Part shown: one piece after another, positions 1-8,212 of the stretch | How the letters are laid out: each line of letters starts with the position of its first letter | How positions within the stretch are numbered: the first letter of the stretch is position 1 | Assembly (NCBI RefSeq): GCF_900215535.1 | Contig: NZ_OCND01000003.1 | Location: forward strand, 317,737 to 381,736 | Direction: 5' to 3' | Length of the DNA: 64,000 nucleotides | From: Pseudoxanthomonas wuyuanensis | Lineage (GTDB): Bacteria; Pseudomonadota; Gammaproteobacteria; Xanthomonadales; Xanthomonadaceae | Program-made: the position numbers and the translations under genes | Notes under the pieces: model-generated | Database searches by the model: none | The model's input: only the letters and a program-made list of their open reading frames with translations | Told to the model about the DNA's origin: nothing

Positions 1-1
1 C

Positions 2-322
2 GATGGCGTGATGCTGGGCCGCGCGGCCTATCACGACCCGTACCTGCTGCATCAGCTGGAACATGCGCTGTGGGACACCGCGCTGCGCTCGCGCAGCGAG
101 CTGCTGCGCAGCTTCCGGCCCTATGCCGAAAACCGCCTTGCCGCCGGGGTGGCGCTCAAGCACATCACCAAGCATGTGCTGGGCCTGTTCCATGGGCAGC
201 CGGGTGGCAGGATGTTCCGGCAGATTCTCAGCGAAGGCGCGCACAAACCCGGCGCCGACTGGGCGCTGGTGGAGCAGGCGCTGGCGGCTACCGGGTCGCA
301 GTCGCGGCCGGCAGCGGCCTGA
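2..322 (+). CDS. dusA: tRNA-dihydrouridine synthase DusA, C-terminal part (5' end outside window)
   Basis: Open from the first bases of the window to a TGA, about 106 residues. The opening DGVMLGRAAYHDPYLL is the typical end of the FMN/phosphate-binding barrel of DusA, where the GR pair follows the last strand. It is followed by the helical C-terminal domain (AAGVALKHITKHVLGLFHGQPG), which in this family contacts the tRNA. DusA reduces U20/U20a in the tRNA D-loop using FMN and NADPH. The N-terminal barrel and catalytic Cys lie outside the window, so completeness cannot be judged. The next gene starts 7 bases downstream on the same strand and may be cotranscribed. Confidence 0.88.
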   Translation, partial: DGVMLGRAAYHDPYLLHQLEHALWDTALRSRSELLRSFRPYAENRLAAGVALKHITKHVLGLFHGQPGGRMFRQILSEGAHKPGADWALVEQALAATGSQSRPAAA

Positions 323-329
323 GTCCGGC

Positions 330-1241
330 ATGTTGACCCGCGACATCGAGGCCTTCATGCGGTTCGCGCGGGAGGTCGGCGCGGATTTCGGGCCGGCGAC
401 CGCGCGTGCGGCGTTCCTGGTGACGCCGGAAGGGTTCGCCCGCGCCGAGCAATCGGCCCAGGACAATCGTTACATGCAGGCGCAACAGCACTTCGACGCC
501 GAAGCCGCGCTGCGCCAGCACCGCCAGTTGCATGCGGCGCTGGCGACGGAGTTGCCGGTGTTCTGTTTTCCGGGACGCGCCGAAACGCCCGACGCGGTGT
601 TTCCGAACAATGTCTTCGCCACCGCGCCGGGGCGGTTGATCGTCGGCCGCATGCGCCATGAGGTGCGCCAGCGCGAAGCGCAGCGCAGCGATATCCGCGG
701 CTTCTTTCACAATCTGTTGGGCTATCGGGAAATCGATCTGTCCACGCAGCCGCACCCGTGCGAGTTGACCGGCGCGCTGGTGATCGACCGCGCGCGCGGG
801 CTGGGTTATTGTGGGCTGTCGGAGCGCTGCGACCAGGCCGGCGCGCAGCGCATGCACGAAGCCTTCGGCCTGCGCGCCACGCTGATGTTCGATCTGGCCG
901 CCGGCGAATACCACAGCAACGTGCTGCTGGCGGTGCTGGCCGGACGCGCCGCGCTGATCTGCGCGGCGGGTTTCGCCGACCCGGCCGTCCCCGTGGCAAT
1001 CGCCGGGCTGTACGCGCCGCATGCGCTGATGCTTTCCGATGGAGAACAGGCCGCCTTCGCCGGCAATGCCATCGCGTTGCGCGAAGATTCGCTATGGATG
1101 AGCGCCCACGCGGCGCACGCCCTGACCGCAGCCAGCCGGCAGCAGCTGGCCGCGGCGGGACTCTGCGTCCGCGAGGTCCGGCTGGATGCCATCGAGGCCG
1201 GCGGAGGCTCGCTAAGGTGTTGTGTGGCCGAGGTTTTCTGA
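330..1241 (+). CDS. ctlX: CtlX-like amidinohydrolase (arginine deiminase/DDAH superfamily)
   Basis: 303 residues from ATG 330, a usual length for the family; an in-frame upstream extension into dusA is unlikely. It reads as a pentein-fold guanidino hydrolase: FPNNVFAT near residue 92, CELTGALVIDRARGLGYCGLSERC in the middle, EYHSNVLLAVLAGRAALIC carrying the catalytic His, and GGGSLRCC close to the C terminus carrying the expected nucleophilic Cys. Xanthomonad relatives are called citrulline-utilization hydrolase or amidinotransferase-like. The substrate (citrulline, dimethylarginine or another ureido/guanidino compound) cannot be read from sequence. An arginase lies 7 kb downstream and a guanidinium exporter 51 kb downstream, but nothing links them physically. 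Confidence 0.75.
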   Translation: MLTRDIEAFMRFAREVGADFGPATARAAFLVTPEGFARAEQSAQDNRYMQAQQHFDAEAALRQHRQLHAALATELPVFCFPGRAETPDAVFPNNVFATAPGRLIVGRMRHEVRQREAQRSDIRGFFHNLLGYREIDLSTQPHPCELTGALVIDRARGLGYCGLSERCDQAGAQRMHEAFGLRATLMFDLAAGEYHSNVLLAVLAGRAALICAAGFADPAVPVAIAGLYAPHALMLSDGEQAAFAGNAIALREDSLWMSAHAAHALTAASRQQLAAAGLCVREVRLDAIEAGGGSLRCCVAEVF

Positions 1242-1387
1242 GTAGTCATCTATCTGAACAAGCCGCATCGAGTTGTGGATAAGTTCAGACCGGATTCACT
1301 GCCCCAAGCCAAGACTTTGGGTCCATCTTCAGAGGGCGTTTCGGCTCCCGTTCAGTTTGGGACACCGATATCCGTTACGATTCCGTT

Positions 1388-1768
1388 ATGCGCTGTATCC
1401 ATTTCTCAATTGGGTTTGCCCTGCTGGCCTCGCTTGCCGCAGGCGCTGCCTTTGCGCAGCAGGCTGACCAGCCGCCACCGCCGCCGCAGAGCGCCCGCCC
1501 GATGATTCCGGAGTCGCGCGCCAGCCGGCATAACTCGTTGTCCGATTCGGTGCGCCGGGTCAGAAACGAGACCGGTGGACAGGTGCTGAGCGCCGAGCGC
1601 ATGCAGTTCGACGGTCGCGACATCAACCGGGTCAAGTACTACGACGATCGCGGCCGCGTGCGTTACCGGGAAGAGGCGGACCAGTCGCGCCGGCAGGCGC
1701 CGTCGCGTCCGCGCCGGGATATTCCCAGTGAGCCGCCTGCACGCGGCGATAACCCTTCCAACCCGTAG
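1388..1768 (+). CDS. small exported PepSY-like protein upstream of phoPQ
   Basis: 126 residues. A Sec signal peptide (MRCIHFSIGFALLASLAAGAAFA) ends at an AFA-Q site, followed by a proline-rich stretch. The core SVRRVRNETGGQVLSAERMQ then DGRDINRVKYYDDRGRVRY resembles one PepSY repeat (helix, then a strand with the usual R-x-K-x-Y-D-D-x-G pattern). The tail is rich in Arg and Pro. It ends 64 bases before the PhoP-like regulator on the same strand, so it may be a periplasmic modulator or target of the two-component system. That role is inferred from position only. Confidence 0.72.
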   Translation: MRCIHFSIGFALLASLAAGAAFAQQADQPPPPPQSARPMIPESRASRHNSLSDSVRRVRNETGGQVLSAERMQFDGRDINRVKYYDDRGRVRYREEADQSRRQAPSRPRRDIPSEPPARGDNPSNP

Positions 1769-1769
1769 T

Positions 1770-1792
1770 CTTACGTAGAATCGGTTCGTAAG
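1770..1792 (+). promoter_or_regulatory. inverted repeat with TAGAAT box upstream of phoP
   Basis: CTTACG (1770-1775) and CGTAAG (1787-1792) form a 6-bp inverted repeat with an 11-base spacer that contains TAGAAT (1776-1781), a plausible -10 hexamer. The repeat sits 41 bases upstream of the response-regulator start. It could be an autoregulatory site, but no -35 box is convincing. Confidence 0.3.
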
Positions 1793-1832
1793 CACTCGCG
1801 GCCACGGCCGCCCGCATTTCCAAGGAGAGTCC

Positions 1833-2519
1833 ATGCGTATCTTGCTGGTCGAAGACGAAGCCCCCCTGCGCGAAACCCTGGCCGCACGCCTCAAGCGCGA
1901 AGGTTTCGCGGTCGACGCCGCCCAGGACGGCGAAGAAGGTTTGTACATGGGCCGGGAGGTGCCGTTCGATGTCGGCATCATCGACCTGGGCCTGCCCAAG
2001 ATGTCGGGCATGGAGCTGATCAAGGCGCTGCGCGATGAGGGCAAGAAGTTCCCGGTGCTGATCCTGACCGCGCGGTCCAGCTGGCAGGACAAGGTCGAGG
2101 GCCTGAAGCAGGGCGCCGACGACTACCTGGTCAAGCCGTTCCATGTCGAAGAGCTGCTGGCGCGTGTCAACGCGCTGCTGCGCCGCGCCGCCGGCTGGAG
2201 CAAGCCCACGCTGGAATGCGGCCCGGTGGCGCTGGACCTGGCCGCGCAGACGGTCAGCGTCAACGGCAGCAATGTCGACCTGACCAGCTACGAATACAAG
2301 GTGCTGGAATATCTGATGATGCATGCCGGCGAACTGGTCTCCAAGGCCGACCTGACCGAGCACATCTACCAGCAGGATTTCGACCGCGATTCCAACGTGC
2401 TGGAAGTCTTCATCGGCCGCCTGCGCAAGAAGCTGGATCCGGAAAGCGAACTCAAGCCCATCGAGACCGTTCGCGGCCGTGGCTACCGGTTCGCGATCCC
2501 GCGCAACAACGAGGACTGA
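1833..2519 (+). CDS. phoP: OmpR/PhoB-family response regulator, PhoP type
   Basis: 228 residues. N-terminal receiver domain (1-115): acidic pocket E7/D8/E9, phosphoacceptor D51 in GIIDLGLP, T79 and K101 in YLVKPF. C-terminal winged-helix DNA-binding domain (about 128-224) with VLEVFIGRLRKKLD and ETVRGRGYRFAIP. An SD-like AAGGAGAG lies 8 bases before ATG 1833. Its TGA overlaps the kinase ATG (TGATG), so the two are translationally coupled. The closest family is PhoP (Mg2+/acid/antimicrobial peptide response, important for virulence in Xanthomonas). The stimulus here is not visible from sequence. Confidence 0.88.
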   Translation: MRILLVEDEAPLRETLAARLKREGFAVDAAQDGEEGLYMGREVPFDVGIIDLGLPKMSGMELIKALRDEGKKFPVLILTARSSWQDKVEGLKQGADDYLVKPFHVEELLARVNALLRRAAGWSKPTLECGPVALDLAAQTVSVNGSNVDLTSYEYKVLEYLMMHAGELVSKADLTEHIYQQDFDRDSNVLEVFIGRLRKKLDPESELKPIETVRGRGYRFAIPRNNED

Positions 2520-3961
2520 TGGCCCGCGCCAGGGACGCGGAGCCGTCCAGCGCCGGCGGCCGGGTCAGGTTCGACGGCTGGCGTCCGCGTTCGCTGCGCG
2601 CCCGCCAGCTGCTTGCGGCCAGCATCGGCCTGCTGGCGTTTCTGGCCTTGGCCGGCTACGCCCTGGACAGCGCCTTCGTCGCCACCGCCGAAGACAACCT
2701 GCGGCAGCGGCTGAAGGCGTACGCGCTGAAGTACGTCGACGGCATCGAGTTCACCCGCAACGGCTTGCTGGTGCCGCCCTACGATCCGCCTGATCCGCGC
2801 CTGGACATGCCCGACAGCGGCCTGTACGCGCAGGTGGTGATGCCCGACAGCACCTGGGGCTCGAATTCGACGCTGGGGCCGGAACTGCCGCAGTCGCCCA
2901 TGCTGGGGCCGCTTGAGGAAGCGTTCGACGCGGTCGATTTCCGCCGCGCCGACGGCAGCCAGAACCGCGCCTACCGCTACGGCGTGGGTTTCGTCTATGC
3001 CGAACTCGGTCCGGACGAGGAATTTCCGTACACCATCTACGTACTGGAAGATGCGATGTCGCTGACCTCGCAGATTCGCGTTTTCCGCGGCGCCCTGTGG
3101 GTCTATCTGGGCAGCGCCGGGGTATTCCTGTTGTTGCTGCAGATGCTGGTGCTGCGCTGGAGCCTGCGCCCGCTCAAGCGCGTGATCGCCGAACTGACCC
3201 GCGTGCAGGCCGGCGAAGCGCCCGGCATGAGCGAACGCCATCCGGTCGAACTGCAGCCGCTGACCGACAGCATCAATGCCTTCATCGACAGCGAGCGGGA
3301 AAACCTGGATCGCCAGCGCAATACGCTGGCCGACCTGGCGCACAGCCTGAAGACGCCGCTGGCGGTATTGCGCACGCAGATGGACAGCGGCGCGGACGAC
3401 GCGGCGCTGCGGCAGGAACTGGACGCGCAGCTCAAGCGCATGAACGGCCTGGTGTCCTATCAGCTGGCGCGCGCGGCTTCCAGCGGCCACAAGCTGTTCT
3501 CCGCGCCGGTGGCGATCGAACCGCACGCCGAGGAGATCGTGCGCGGGCTTGAAAAGGTCTACGCGGCCAAGGGCGTGCTGTGCGAGTTCGACCTCGACCC
3601 GGCGGCGCGCTTCTACGGCGAACCGGGCGATCTGCTGGAACTGCTGGGCAACCTGCTGGAGAACGCCTTCAAGTGGGCGCGTTCGCGGGTGCTGCTGACG
3701 GTCAAGCCGGGCCGGGTGATCGCCAACCGCCGCGCCGGCCTGCTGCTGTCGGTCGAGGACGATGGCCCGGGCATTGCCGAAGAAGACGTGGTGCATATCC
3801 TGCAGCGTGGCGTACGCGGCGACGAACGCGTGCAGGGCCATGGTATCGGCCTGGCCACGGTGCAGGATCTGGTGCGCGAATACCGCGGCGAGCTGCAGGT
3901 CCGGCGCTCGCAGGAACTGGGCGGCGCGCATTTCCAGGTCACCCTGCCGCCCGGGCTGTAA
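2519..3961 (+). CDS. phoQ: sensor histidine kinase, PhoQ type
   Basis: 480 residues from ATG 2519, which overlaps the phoP stop; longer upstream readings run through phoP and are not credible. Order: cytoplasmic N terminus, TM1 (about 30-50), periplasmic sensor (51-190), TM2 (about 193-214), HAMP linker, dimerisation helix with DLAHSLKTPLAVLRTQ (phosphoacceptor H275), and an ATPase domain with an N box (GNLLENAFKWA), DDGPGI and GHGIGLATV. The periplasmic region has acidic patches (PDPRLDMPD, GPDEEFPY) that would suit divalent-cation or cationic-peptide sensing as in PhoQ. The ligand is inferred from the family only. Confidence 0.86.
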   Translation: MARARDAEPSSAGGRVRFDGWRPRSLRARQLLAASIGLLAFLALAGYALDSAFVATAEDNLRQRLKAYALKYVDGIEFTRNGLLVPPYDPPDPRLDMPDSGLYAQVVMPDSTWGSNSTLGPELPQSPMLGPLEEAFDAVDFRRADGSQNRAYRYGVGFVYAELGPDEEFPYTIYVLEDAMSLTSQIRVFRGALWVYLGSAGVFLLLLQMLVLRWSLRPLKRVIAELTRVQAGEAPGMSERHPVELQPLTDSINAFIDSERENLDRQRNTLADLAHSLKTPLAVLRTQMDSGADDAALRQELDAQLKRMNGLVSYQLARAASSGHKLFSAPVAIEPHAEEIVRGLEKVYAAKGVLCEFDLDPAARFYGEPGDLLELLGNLLENAFKWARSRVLLTVKPGRVIANRRAGLLLSVEDDGPGIAEEDVVHILQRGVRGDERVQGHGIGLATVQDLVREYRGELQVRRSQELGGAHFQVTLPPGL

Positions 3962-3968
3962 GCGCAGG

Positions 3969-4718
3969 CTACAGCAGCGGCGGCGGGCCGTAGAAGCGGC
4001 GCAGATGCGCGGCCACATCCGGCATGGCCTGCTTCAACAGCCGCGGCGCCGAGAAGTGGTATTCGGTGACGACCGCGAAAAACTCTTCCGGGGCTTCGGC
4101 CGCATACGGATCGATGGCGGTGTCATCGCCGGCATCTACCGTGGCGCAGAACGCGTCGTAGCTGCGCTGGAAATCGTGCGCCCACTGCCGCTGCCAGGCA
4201 TGCGGCAACGGCGGCGTGCCATCCATTTCGCCATCCAGCGCATCCAGCTTGTGCGCCATCTCGTGCACGGCCACGCAGAAACCGGCGTCGGGTTCGGCCA
4301 GGTCCGCCTGCACATCGGCCCAGGAAAGAATCAGCGGCCCCGCGCCCCAGGACTCGCCGGACAGTTCGTCTTCCCACTCGTGCAACACGCCGGCGGCATC
4401 GGTATGGCTGCGGTGCACGCGGAACGCATCCGGATAGACGATCAGCTGCGACCAGCCGCGCAGTCCGGCTGCGCCGAATTCAAGAAGCGGCAGGCAGCAC
4501 AGCGCCGCCAATTGCAGCCGCTGGCCGGCGTCCAGCTCAAGTCCGGCGAGCGGGGTAATGGTTTTCTGCTGCAGGAAGCGCGCGCTCAACTCGCGCAGCC
4601 GCGCCGCGCGCACGTCGTCCAGCGCGGAGAACCAGGGTGCGGAAGCCAGCACCTGCTGCCAGCGTTGCGGATCGATGGCGTCGGCGGCGTTGCGGAAACG
4701 TCGGAACAGCCCCAGCAC
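3969..4718 (-). CDS. mtfA: zinc metallopeptidase MtfA (M90, Mlc titration factor A family)
   Basis: 249 residues, about the family's usual 250-270. The zinc site HEMAHKLD is at 152-159 (H152, E153, H156), with a downstream glutamate in APEEFFAVVTEYHF as the probable third ligand. The region around GWSQLIVYPDAF and SGESWGAGPLILSW is typical of MtfA/DUF980. In enterobacteria MtfA binds the glucose repressor Mlc and has aminopeptidase activity. No Mlc gene is visible here, so that partner cannot be assumed. It converges with phoQ, with 7 bases between the stop codons. Confidence 0.88.
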   Translation of the reverse strand: MLGLFRRFRNAADAIDPQRWQQVLASAPWFSALDDVRAARLRELSARFLQQKTITPLAGLELDAGQRLQLAALCCLPLLEFGAAGLRGWSQLIVYPDAFRVHRSHTDAAGVLHEWEDELSGESWGAGPLILSWADVQADLAEPDAGFCVAVHEMAHKLDALDGEMDGTPPLPHAWQRQWAHDFQRSYDAFCATVDAGDDTAIDPYAAEAPEEFFAVVTEYHFSAPRLLKQAMPDVAAHLRRFYGPPPLL

Positions 4719-4771
4719 TGCTTAGCGGACGTTGGCGGCTTTGGGATGGGATGCGACGTCCATGACACCCT

Positions 4772-5074
4772 CTACCGGAACATGCCCGGCAGGAAGCTGT
4801 GCCATTTCGGCGCACGCGGCCGGGTCATCGGCGCATCGTCATCGTCGCCGCCGCCGCGTACCGGTGCCGCCGTGTTCGCCGGCGGTGCCGGCTGCGCGTA
4901 TTTGTTGCGTACCGCCGCGGTACGCGGCCGGTCGCTTTGCTGCAGGCCGGCCTCGGTGGATTTTTCCACCAGTTCCTGGCAACTGGTCGAGTTGTCGGGC
5001 ACCGGAGTGCGCCCGTTCTGGGCGGCGGCCACGCAGGTCCACAGCAGCAGCAGGATTGGCAGGGCGCGCAACAT
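4772..5074 (-). CDS. small exported hypothetical protein, DUF4124-like leader position
   Basis: 100 residues from ATG 5074, chosen because AGGAG lies 6 bases upstream and because it opens a clear signal peptide, MLRALPILLLLWTCVAAAQ. The mature part is low-complexity: NSTSCQELVEKSTEAGLQQSDRPRTAAVRNKYAQP, a proline-rich linker, a GGGDDDD run and RAPKWHSFLPGMFR. The single Cys in TSCQELV may be structural. No domain is recognised. It lies 53 bases upstream of mtfA on the same strand and could share its transcript. Confidence 0.62.
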   Translation of the reverse strand: MLRALPILLLLWTCVAAAQNGRTPVPDNSTSCQELVEKSTEAGLQQSDRPRTAAVRNKYAQPAPPANTAAPVRGGGDDDDAPMTRPRAPKWHSFLPGMFR

Positions 5075-5414
5075 CGGGGACTCCTGTCGGTGAAGGCACA
5101 CGGGCGGAAAGCCGGACGAATATAGCCGGAAACCGCACCGGCGGCATTAATGGCTGCGTCCGCCGGGCCGAAGCGTCCTGGAATCGCGACGAACCGATGC
5201 CGCGGCACCGGGGTTTACCGCATCGCAGCATCTGCGCCCCGGGGCATCCGGCCAGGCGGCGCCCGCATCTCGCGCATAATTGATGCATGTCCGCTCCCCG
5301 CCCGTTGTCCGAAAGTGATTCTCCGCCCATGGCGGCTTCCCGCGGCCCACGCTGGGCCGGCCGCAACCAGGCCAGCTTGCGCCGGCGGTGCCGCCGCCGA
5401 TGAGCAGGGCAGCG
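5075..5414. other. 340-bp spacer between divergent exported-protein gene and birA
   Basis: No credible gene. It must hold both divergent promoters. A CATAAT hexamer (5275-5280) on the plus strand, about 135 bases before birA, is the only promoter-like element I can point to. No repeat element was seen. Confidence 0.4.
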
Positions 5415-6383
5415 ATGGGCAATGACCGCGAGCTGCTGCAGCGGCTGATCGCCGGCCCGGTATCCGGCGATGCGCTGGCGCGCGCGGGCGGCCAGACCCG
5501 GGCCGCGGTGTGGAAGCGCATCCAGGCCCTGCGCGACGCCGGCATCGCCATCGACGCGCGGCCCGGCCGCGGCTATGCCCTGAGCGAACCGGTGGAACTG
5601 CTGGATGCCGCGCGCATCGAGGAAGAACTGCCGGCCCGGCTGCGCCCGCAGATCGCAACGCTGGAATGCGCCTGGGCGCTGGATTCGACCAACAGCGAAC
5701 TGTTGCGGCGGCCCACACCGGCACAGGGCGTGGCGGCTCTGATGGCCGAACAGCAAACCGGTGGCCGCGGCCGCCGCGGGCGTACCTGGGCCTCGCCGTT
5801 GGCCGGCAACCTTTACCTGTCGCTGGCGCGGCAGTTCTCCGGCGGACTGGCGAGGCTGGGCGGATTGAGCCTGGTCGCCGGTGTCGCGGCGGCCGAAGCG
5901 TTGCAGGCGCAGGGCGTCGCTGCGGTGCGGCTCAAATGGCCCAACGATCTGGTCGTGGCCGACCGCAAGCTGGGTGGACTGCTGATCGAAGGCGGCGGCG
6001 AACACGGCGGCCCGGTGCGGGCGGTGATCGGTCTGGGCTTGAACGTGCGCATGCCATCGACCGCCGCTGCCGCGATCGCGCAGCCGTGGGTCGACATTGC
6101 CGCGCTGACTGCGTTGCCGCCTTCGCGCAATCGCATCGCGGCGGCGGTGCTGGAGCACCTGCTGCCGGCGCTGGCGCTGTTCGATCGCGAAGGGCTGGCG
6201 CCGTTCCTGCCGCGTTTTGCCGCGCTGGATGCGTTGGCCGGCCGCCAGGTCCGGGTAATCTCGGAACAGCAGCACCGCTCCGGCATCGCCGAGGGCATTG
6301 CTGAAGATGGCGCCTTGCGGGTGCGCATCGATGGCATCGTGCAGTCGGTGCATGCCGGGGAAATCAGCGTGAGGGCGCAATGA
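5415..6383 (+). CDS. birA: bifunctional biotin-protein ligase / biotin operon repressor BirA
   Basis: 322 residues from ATG 5415; ATGs at 5388 and 5400 are alternatives. I prefer 5415 because the protein then opens directly with the winged-helix domain (GNDRELLQRLIAGPVSGDALA...TRAAVWKRIQALRDAGI, 1-60), as in E. coli BirA. The ligase domain follows, with the biotinoyl-AMP loop GRGRRGRTW, KWPNDLVV and GLLIEGGG, and then a C-terminal SH3-like domain. It activates biotin to biotinoyl-AMP and transfers it to carboxylase BCCP, and with the N-terminal domain it can repress biotin synthesis genes. It overlaps coaX by 4 bases (ATGA). Confidence 0.93.
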   Translation: MGNDRELLQRLIAGPVSGDALARAGGQTRAAVWKRIQALRDAGIAIDARPGRGYALSEPVELLDAARIEEELPARLRPQIATLECAWALDSTNSELLRRPTPAQGVAALMAEQQTGGRGRRGRTWASPLAGNLYLSLARQFSGGLARLGGLSLVAGVAAAEALQAQGVAAVRLKWPNDLVVADRKLGGLLIEGGGEHGGPVRAVIGLGLNVRMPSTAAAAIAQPWVDIAALTALPPSRNRIAAAVLEHLLPALALFDREGLAPFLPRFAALDALAGRQVRVISEQQHRSGIAEGIAEDGALRVRIDGIVQSVHAGEISVRAQ

Positions 6384-7135
6384 GCCACTGGTTGTTCGAC
6401 TTGGGAAACACCCGGCTCAAGTGCGCGCGGATGCGGCACGGCGGCGGGTTGGAAGAGGCCACCGCCTTCGGCCACGACCAGGCGGCATTCGTCGATGCGC
6501 TGCGCCGGCATCTGGACGCCCACCAGGCGTCCGGTTCGGCATGCCTGGCCAGCGTGGCGTCGCCGGCGCTGAGCGCCGGCGTGCTGGAGGTGCTGACCGC
6601 ACGATTCCAGCGGATTTCCGTCGCCCGCACCCAACCGCGGTTCGCCGGCGTCCGCATCGCCTACGCGGAGCCGGCGCGGCTGGGCGTGGACCGCTTTCTT
6701 GCGCTGGTGGCCGCGCATGCGCGGGCGGCCCGGCCGCAGCTGATCGTCGGCGTCGGCACTGCGGTGACCGTGGATCTGCTGGACGCCGATGGCCGCCACC
6801 TGGGGGGACGCATCGCCCCTTCGCCGCGCTTGATGCGCGAAGCGCTGCAGCGCGCGGCGGCGCAGCTGCCTGCACAGGGTGGCCGGTACCGGGAATTCGC
6901 CGACGACACCGAAGACGCGCTGGCCTCGGGCTGCGACGGTGCGGCGGTGGCATTGATCGAACGCAGCCGCGACCGGGCCGCATCGCTACTGGGGCAGGTG
7001 CCGGCGTTGCTGCTGCATGGCGGCGGCGCCGACGCGTTGTCGCCGCATCTGCCCGATGCCGATTCTGCGCCATCGCTGGTGCTGGAGGGGCTGGCGCAAT
7101 GGGCGCTGGCCGGTATTCCCGGCCCGCGGCGGTAG
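6380..7135 (+). CDS. coaX: type III pantothenate kinase
   Basis: 251 residues. ASKHA-fold kinase for the first step of CoA synthesis. The N-terminal phosphate loop is DLGNTRLK (7-14), the pantothenate/dimer motif is GVDRFLAL near 95, and the second phosphate motif is VGVGTAVTVDLLDADG with LGGRIAPSPRLM. Its ATG overlaps the birA TGA. The birA-coaX pairing is common in proteobacteria and fits translational coupling. Confidence 0.94.
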   Translation: MSHWLFDLGNTRLKCARMRHGGGLEEATAFGHDQAAFVDALRRHLDAHQASGSACLASVASPALSAGVLEVLTARFQRISVARTQPRFAGVRIAYAEPARLGVDRFLALVAAHARAARPQLIVGVGTAVTVDLLDADGRHLGGRIAPSPRLMREALQRAAAQLPAQGGRYREFADDTEDALASGCDGAAVALIERSRDRAASLLGQVPALLLHGGGADALSPHLPDADSAPSLVLEGLAQWALAGIPGPRR

Positions 7136-7184
7136 TGGGTCTCGCGCCCCACCCAAAGTTCATAACACGCTCTAGAATCGCCGC

Positions 7185-7943
7185 ATGCTGATTCGCGTCC
7201 TGATCGTCCTGCTGGCCGTTTTGAACCTGGGCGTCGCGCTGTGGTGGATGACCCGGCCGGCACCGTTGCCGCCGCAACCTCCTGCGCTGCCGTCCGGCGT
7301 GGCGCAACTGCAGCTTGTCCAGGACCCGGCGCCGGAGCCGGAGCCGGAGCCGGCCGCGCCTGGGCGACCCGTTGTCCCCGTCCCCGCCGTTGCCGACAGC
7401 ACTCCAACCGCGGCTGCCGAACCGGTATCCACGGCCGGTTCGCCGGCCGCAGCGGCGGTGCTACCGCCTGCGCCGCCGCCAGCGCAGTGCTTCAGCCTGG
7501 GGCCGTTCGCCGAGGCCGGTCTGGCCGTCGCCGCCGCAGAACGTCTGAAGGGTCACGTCCAGGTCGCCAAACCGCGGACGCTGCCGGCTGCCGGCGCCAG
7601 CGGCTACCGCGTACTGATGCCGGCCGCGGAAAGCCGTGAAGCCGCACAGGCCGTCGCGCAACGGATTGGCGCGGCCGGTTTCGACGATTTCCTGGTCATC
7701 AACAATGGCGAGGAAGCCAACAGCATCGCCCTGGGCCGCTACCGCAGCCGCGAAGCCGCGCTGCGCCGGCAGGAGTCGCTGCGCGCTGCCGGTTTTGCGG
7801 CGCAGTTGCTGCCGATTGGCCGCGACGCGGCGCCCCAATGGTGGCTGGACGTCGCGCTGGACGGGTCCGCAGACGCCGCGCAACTGCGCCGGTTGGCTGC
7901 GAGCGCGCAATCGGTGCCGCTGGATTGCGCGCGGCTGCGGTAG
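7185..7943 (+). CDS. membrane-anchored SPOR-domain protein
   Basis: 252 residues. One N-terminal membrane helix (MLIRVLIVLLAVLNLGVALWWM), then a 70-residue linker rich in Pro, Ala and Glu, including an alternating Pro-Glu run, then a SPOR-like domain from about 100 (CFSLGPFAEAGLAVAAAERL ... GYRVLMPAAESREAAQAVAQRI ... FLVINNGEEANSIALGRYRSREAALRRQESLRAAGFAAQLLP). SPOR domains bind denuded septal peptidoglycan, so a divisome or septal role is likely. It follows birA-coaX with a 49-base gap that contains TAGAAT. Confidence 0.82.
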   Translation: MLIRVLIVLLAVLNLGVALWWMTRPAPLPPQPPALPSGVAQLQLVQDPAPEPEPEPAAPGRPVVPVPAVADSTPTAAAEPVSTAGSPAAAAVLPPAPPPAQCFSLGPFAEAGLAVAAAERLKGHVQVAKPRTLPAAGASGYRVLMPAAESREAAQAVAQRIGAAGFDDFLVINNGEEANSIALGRYRSREAALRRQESLRAAGFAAQLLPIGRDAAPQWWLDVALDGSADAAQLRRLAASAQSVPLDCARLR

Positions 7944-7980
7944 AATCCGCAGCGGGCGGCCTGAAGCGTTCGCCCATCTT

Positions 7981-8056
7981 GCCGGCATAGCTCAGTTGGT
8001 AGAGCAACTGATTTGTAATCAGTAGGTCGCGGGTTCGATTCCTGCTGCCGGCACCA
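7981..8056 (+). tRNA. tRNA-Thr (anticodon TGT)
   Basis: 76 bases including the encoded CCA. The acceptor stem GCCGGCA pairs with TGCCGGC, discriminator A. D-arm AGCTCAGTTGGTAGAGC. The anticodon stem ACTGA/TCAGT holds loop TTTGTAA with anticodon TGT at 8014-8016. The T-arm contains GGGTTCGATTCC. It reads ACA codons. Confidence 0.97.
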
Positions 8057-8212
8057 CCGCTTTGATCCCGCCTGCGGCTCTGGGGAACGCCCTGGCAGCG
8101 CTCAATGCCGGAGGTTCTGCGCCGTCGCGCCGCCGCCGCTGTTGCGCTGCCACAGGCCGGAAACGCAAACCCGTCTAGACTCATCGCCCCGAAACAAAGC
8201 ATGTGGTGGCCG

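Noticed and set aside
4839..6380. 513-codon frame antisense to birA
   Set aside because: His/Gln/Arg-rich and fully overlapped by birA, which has complete conserved motifs.
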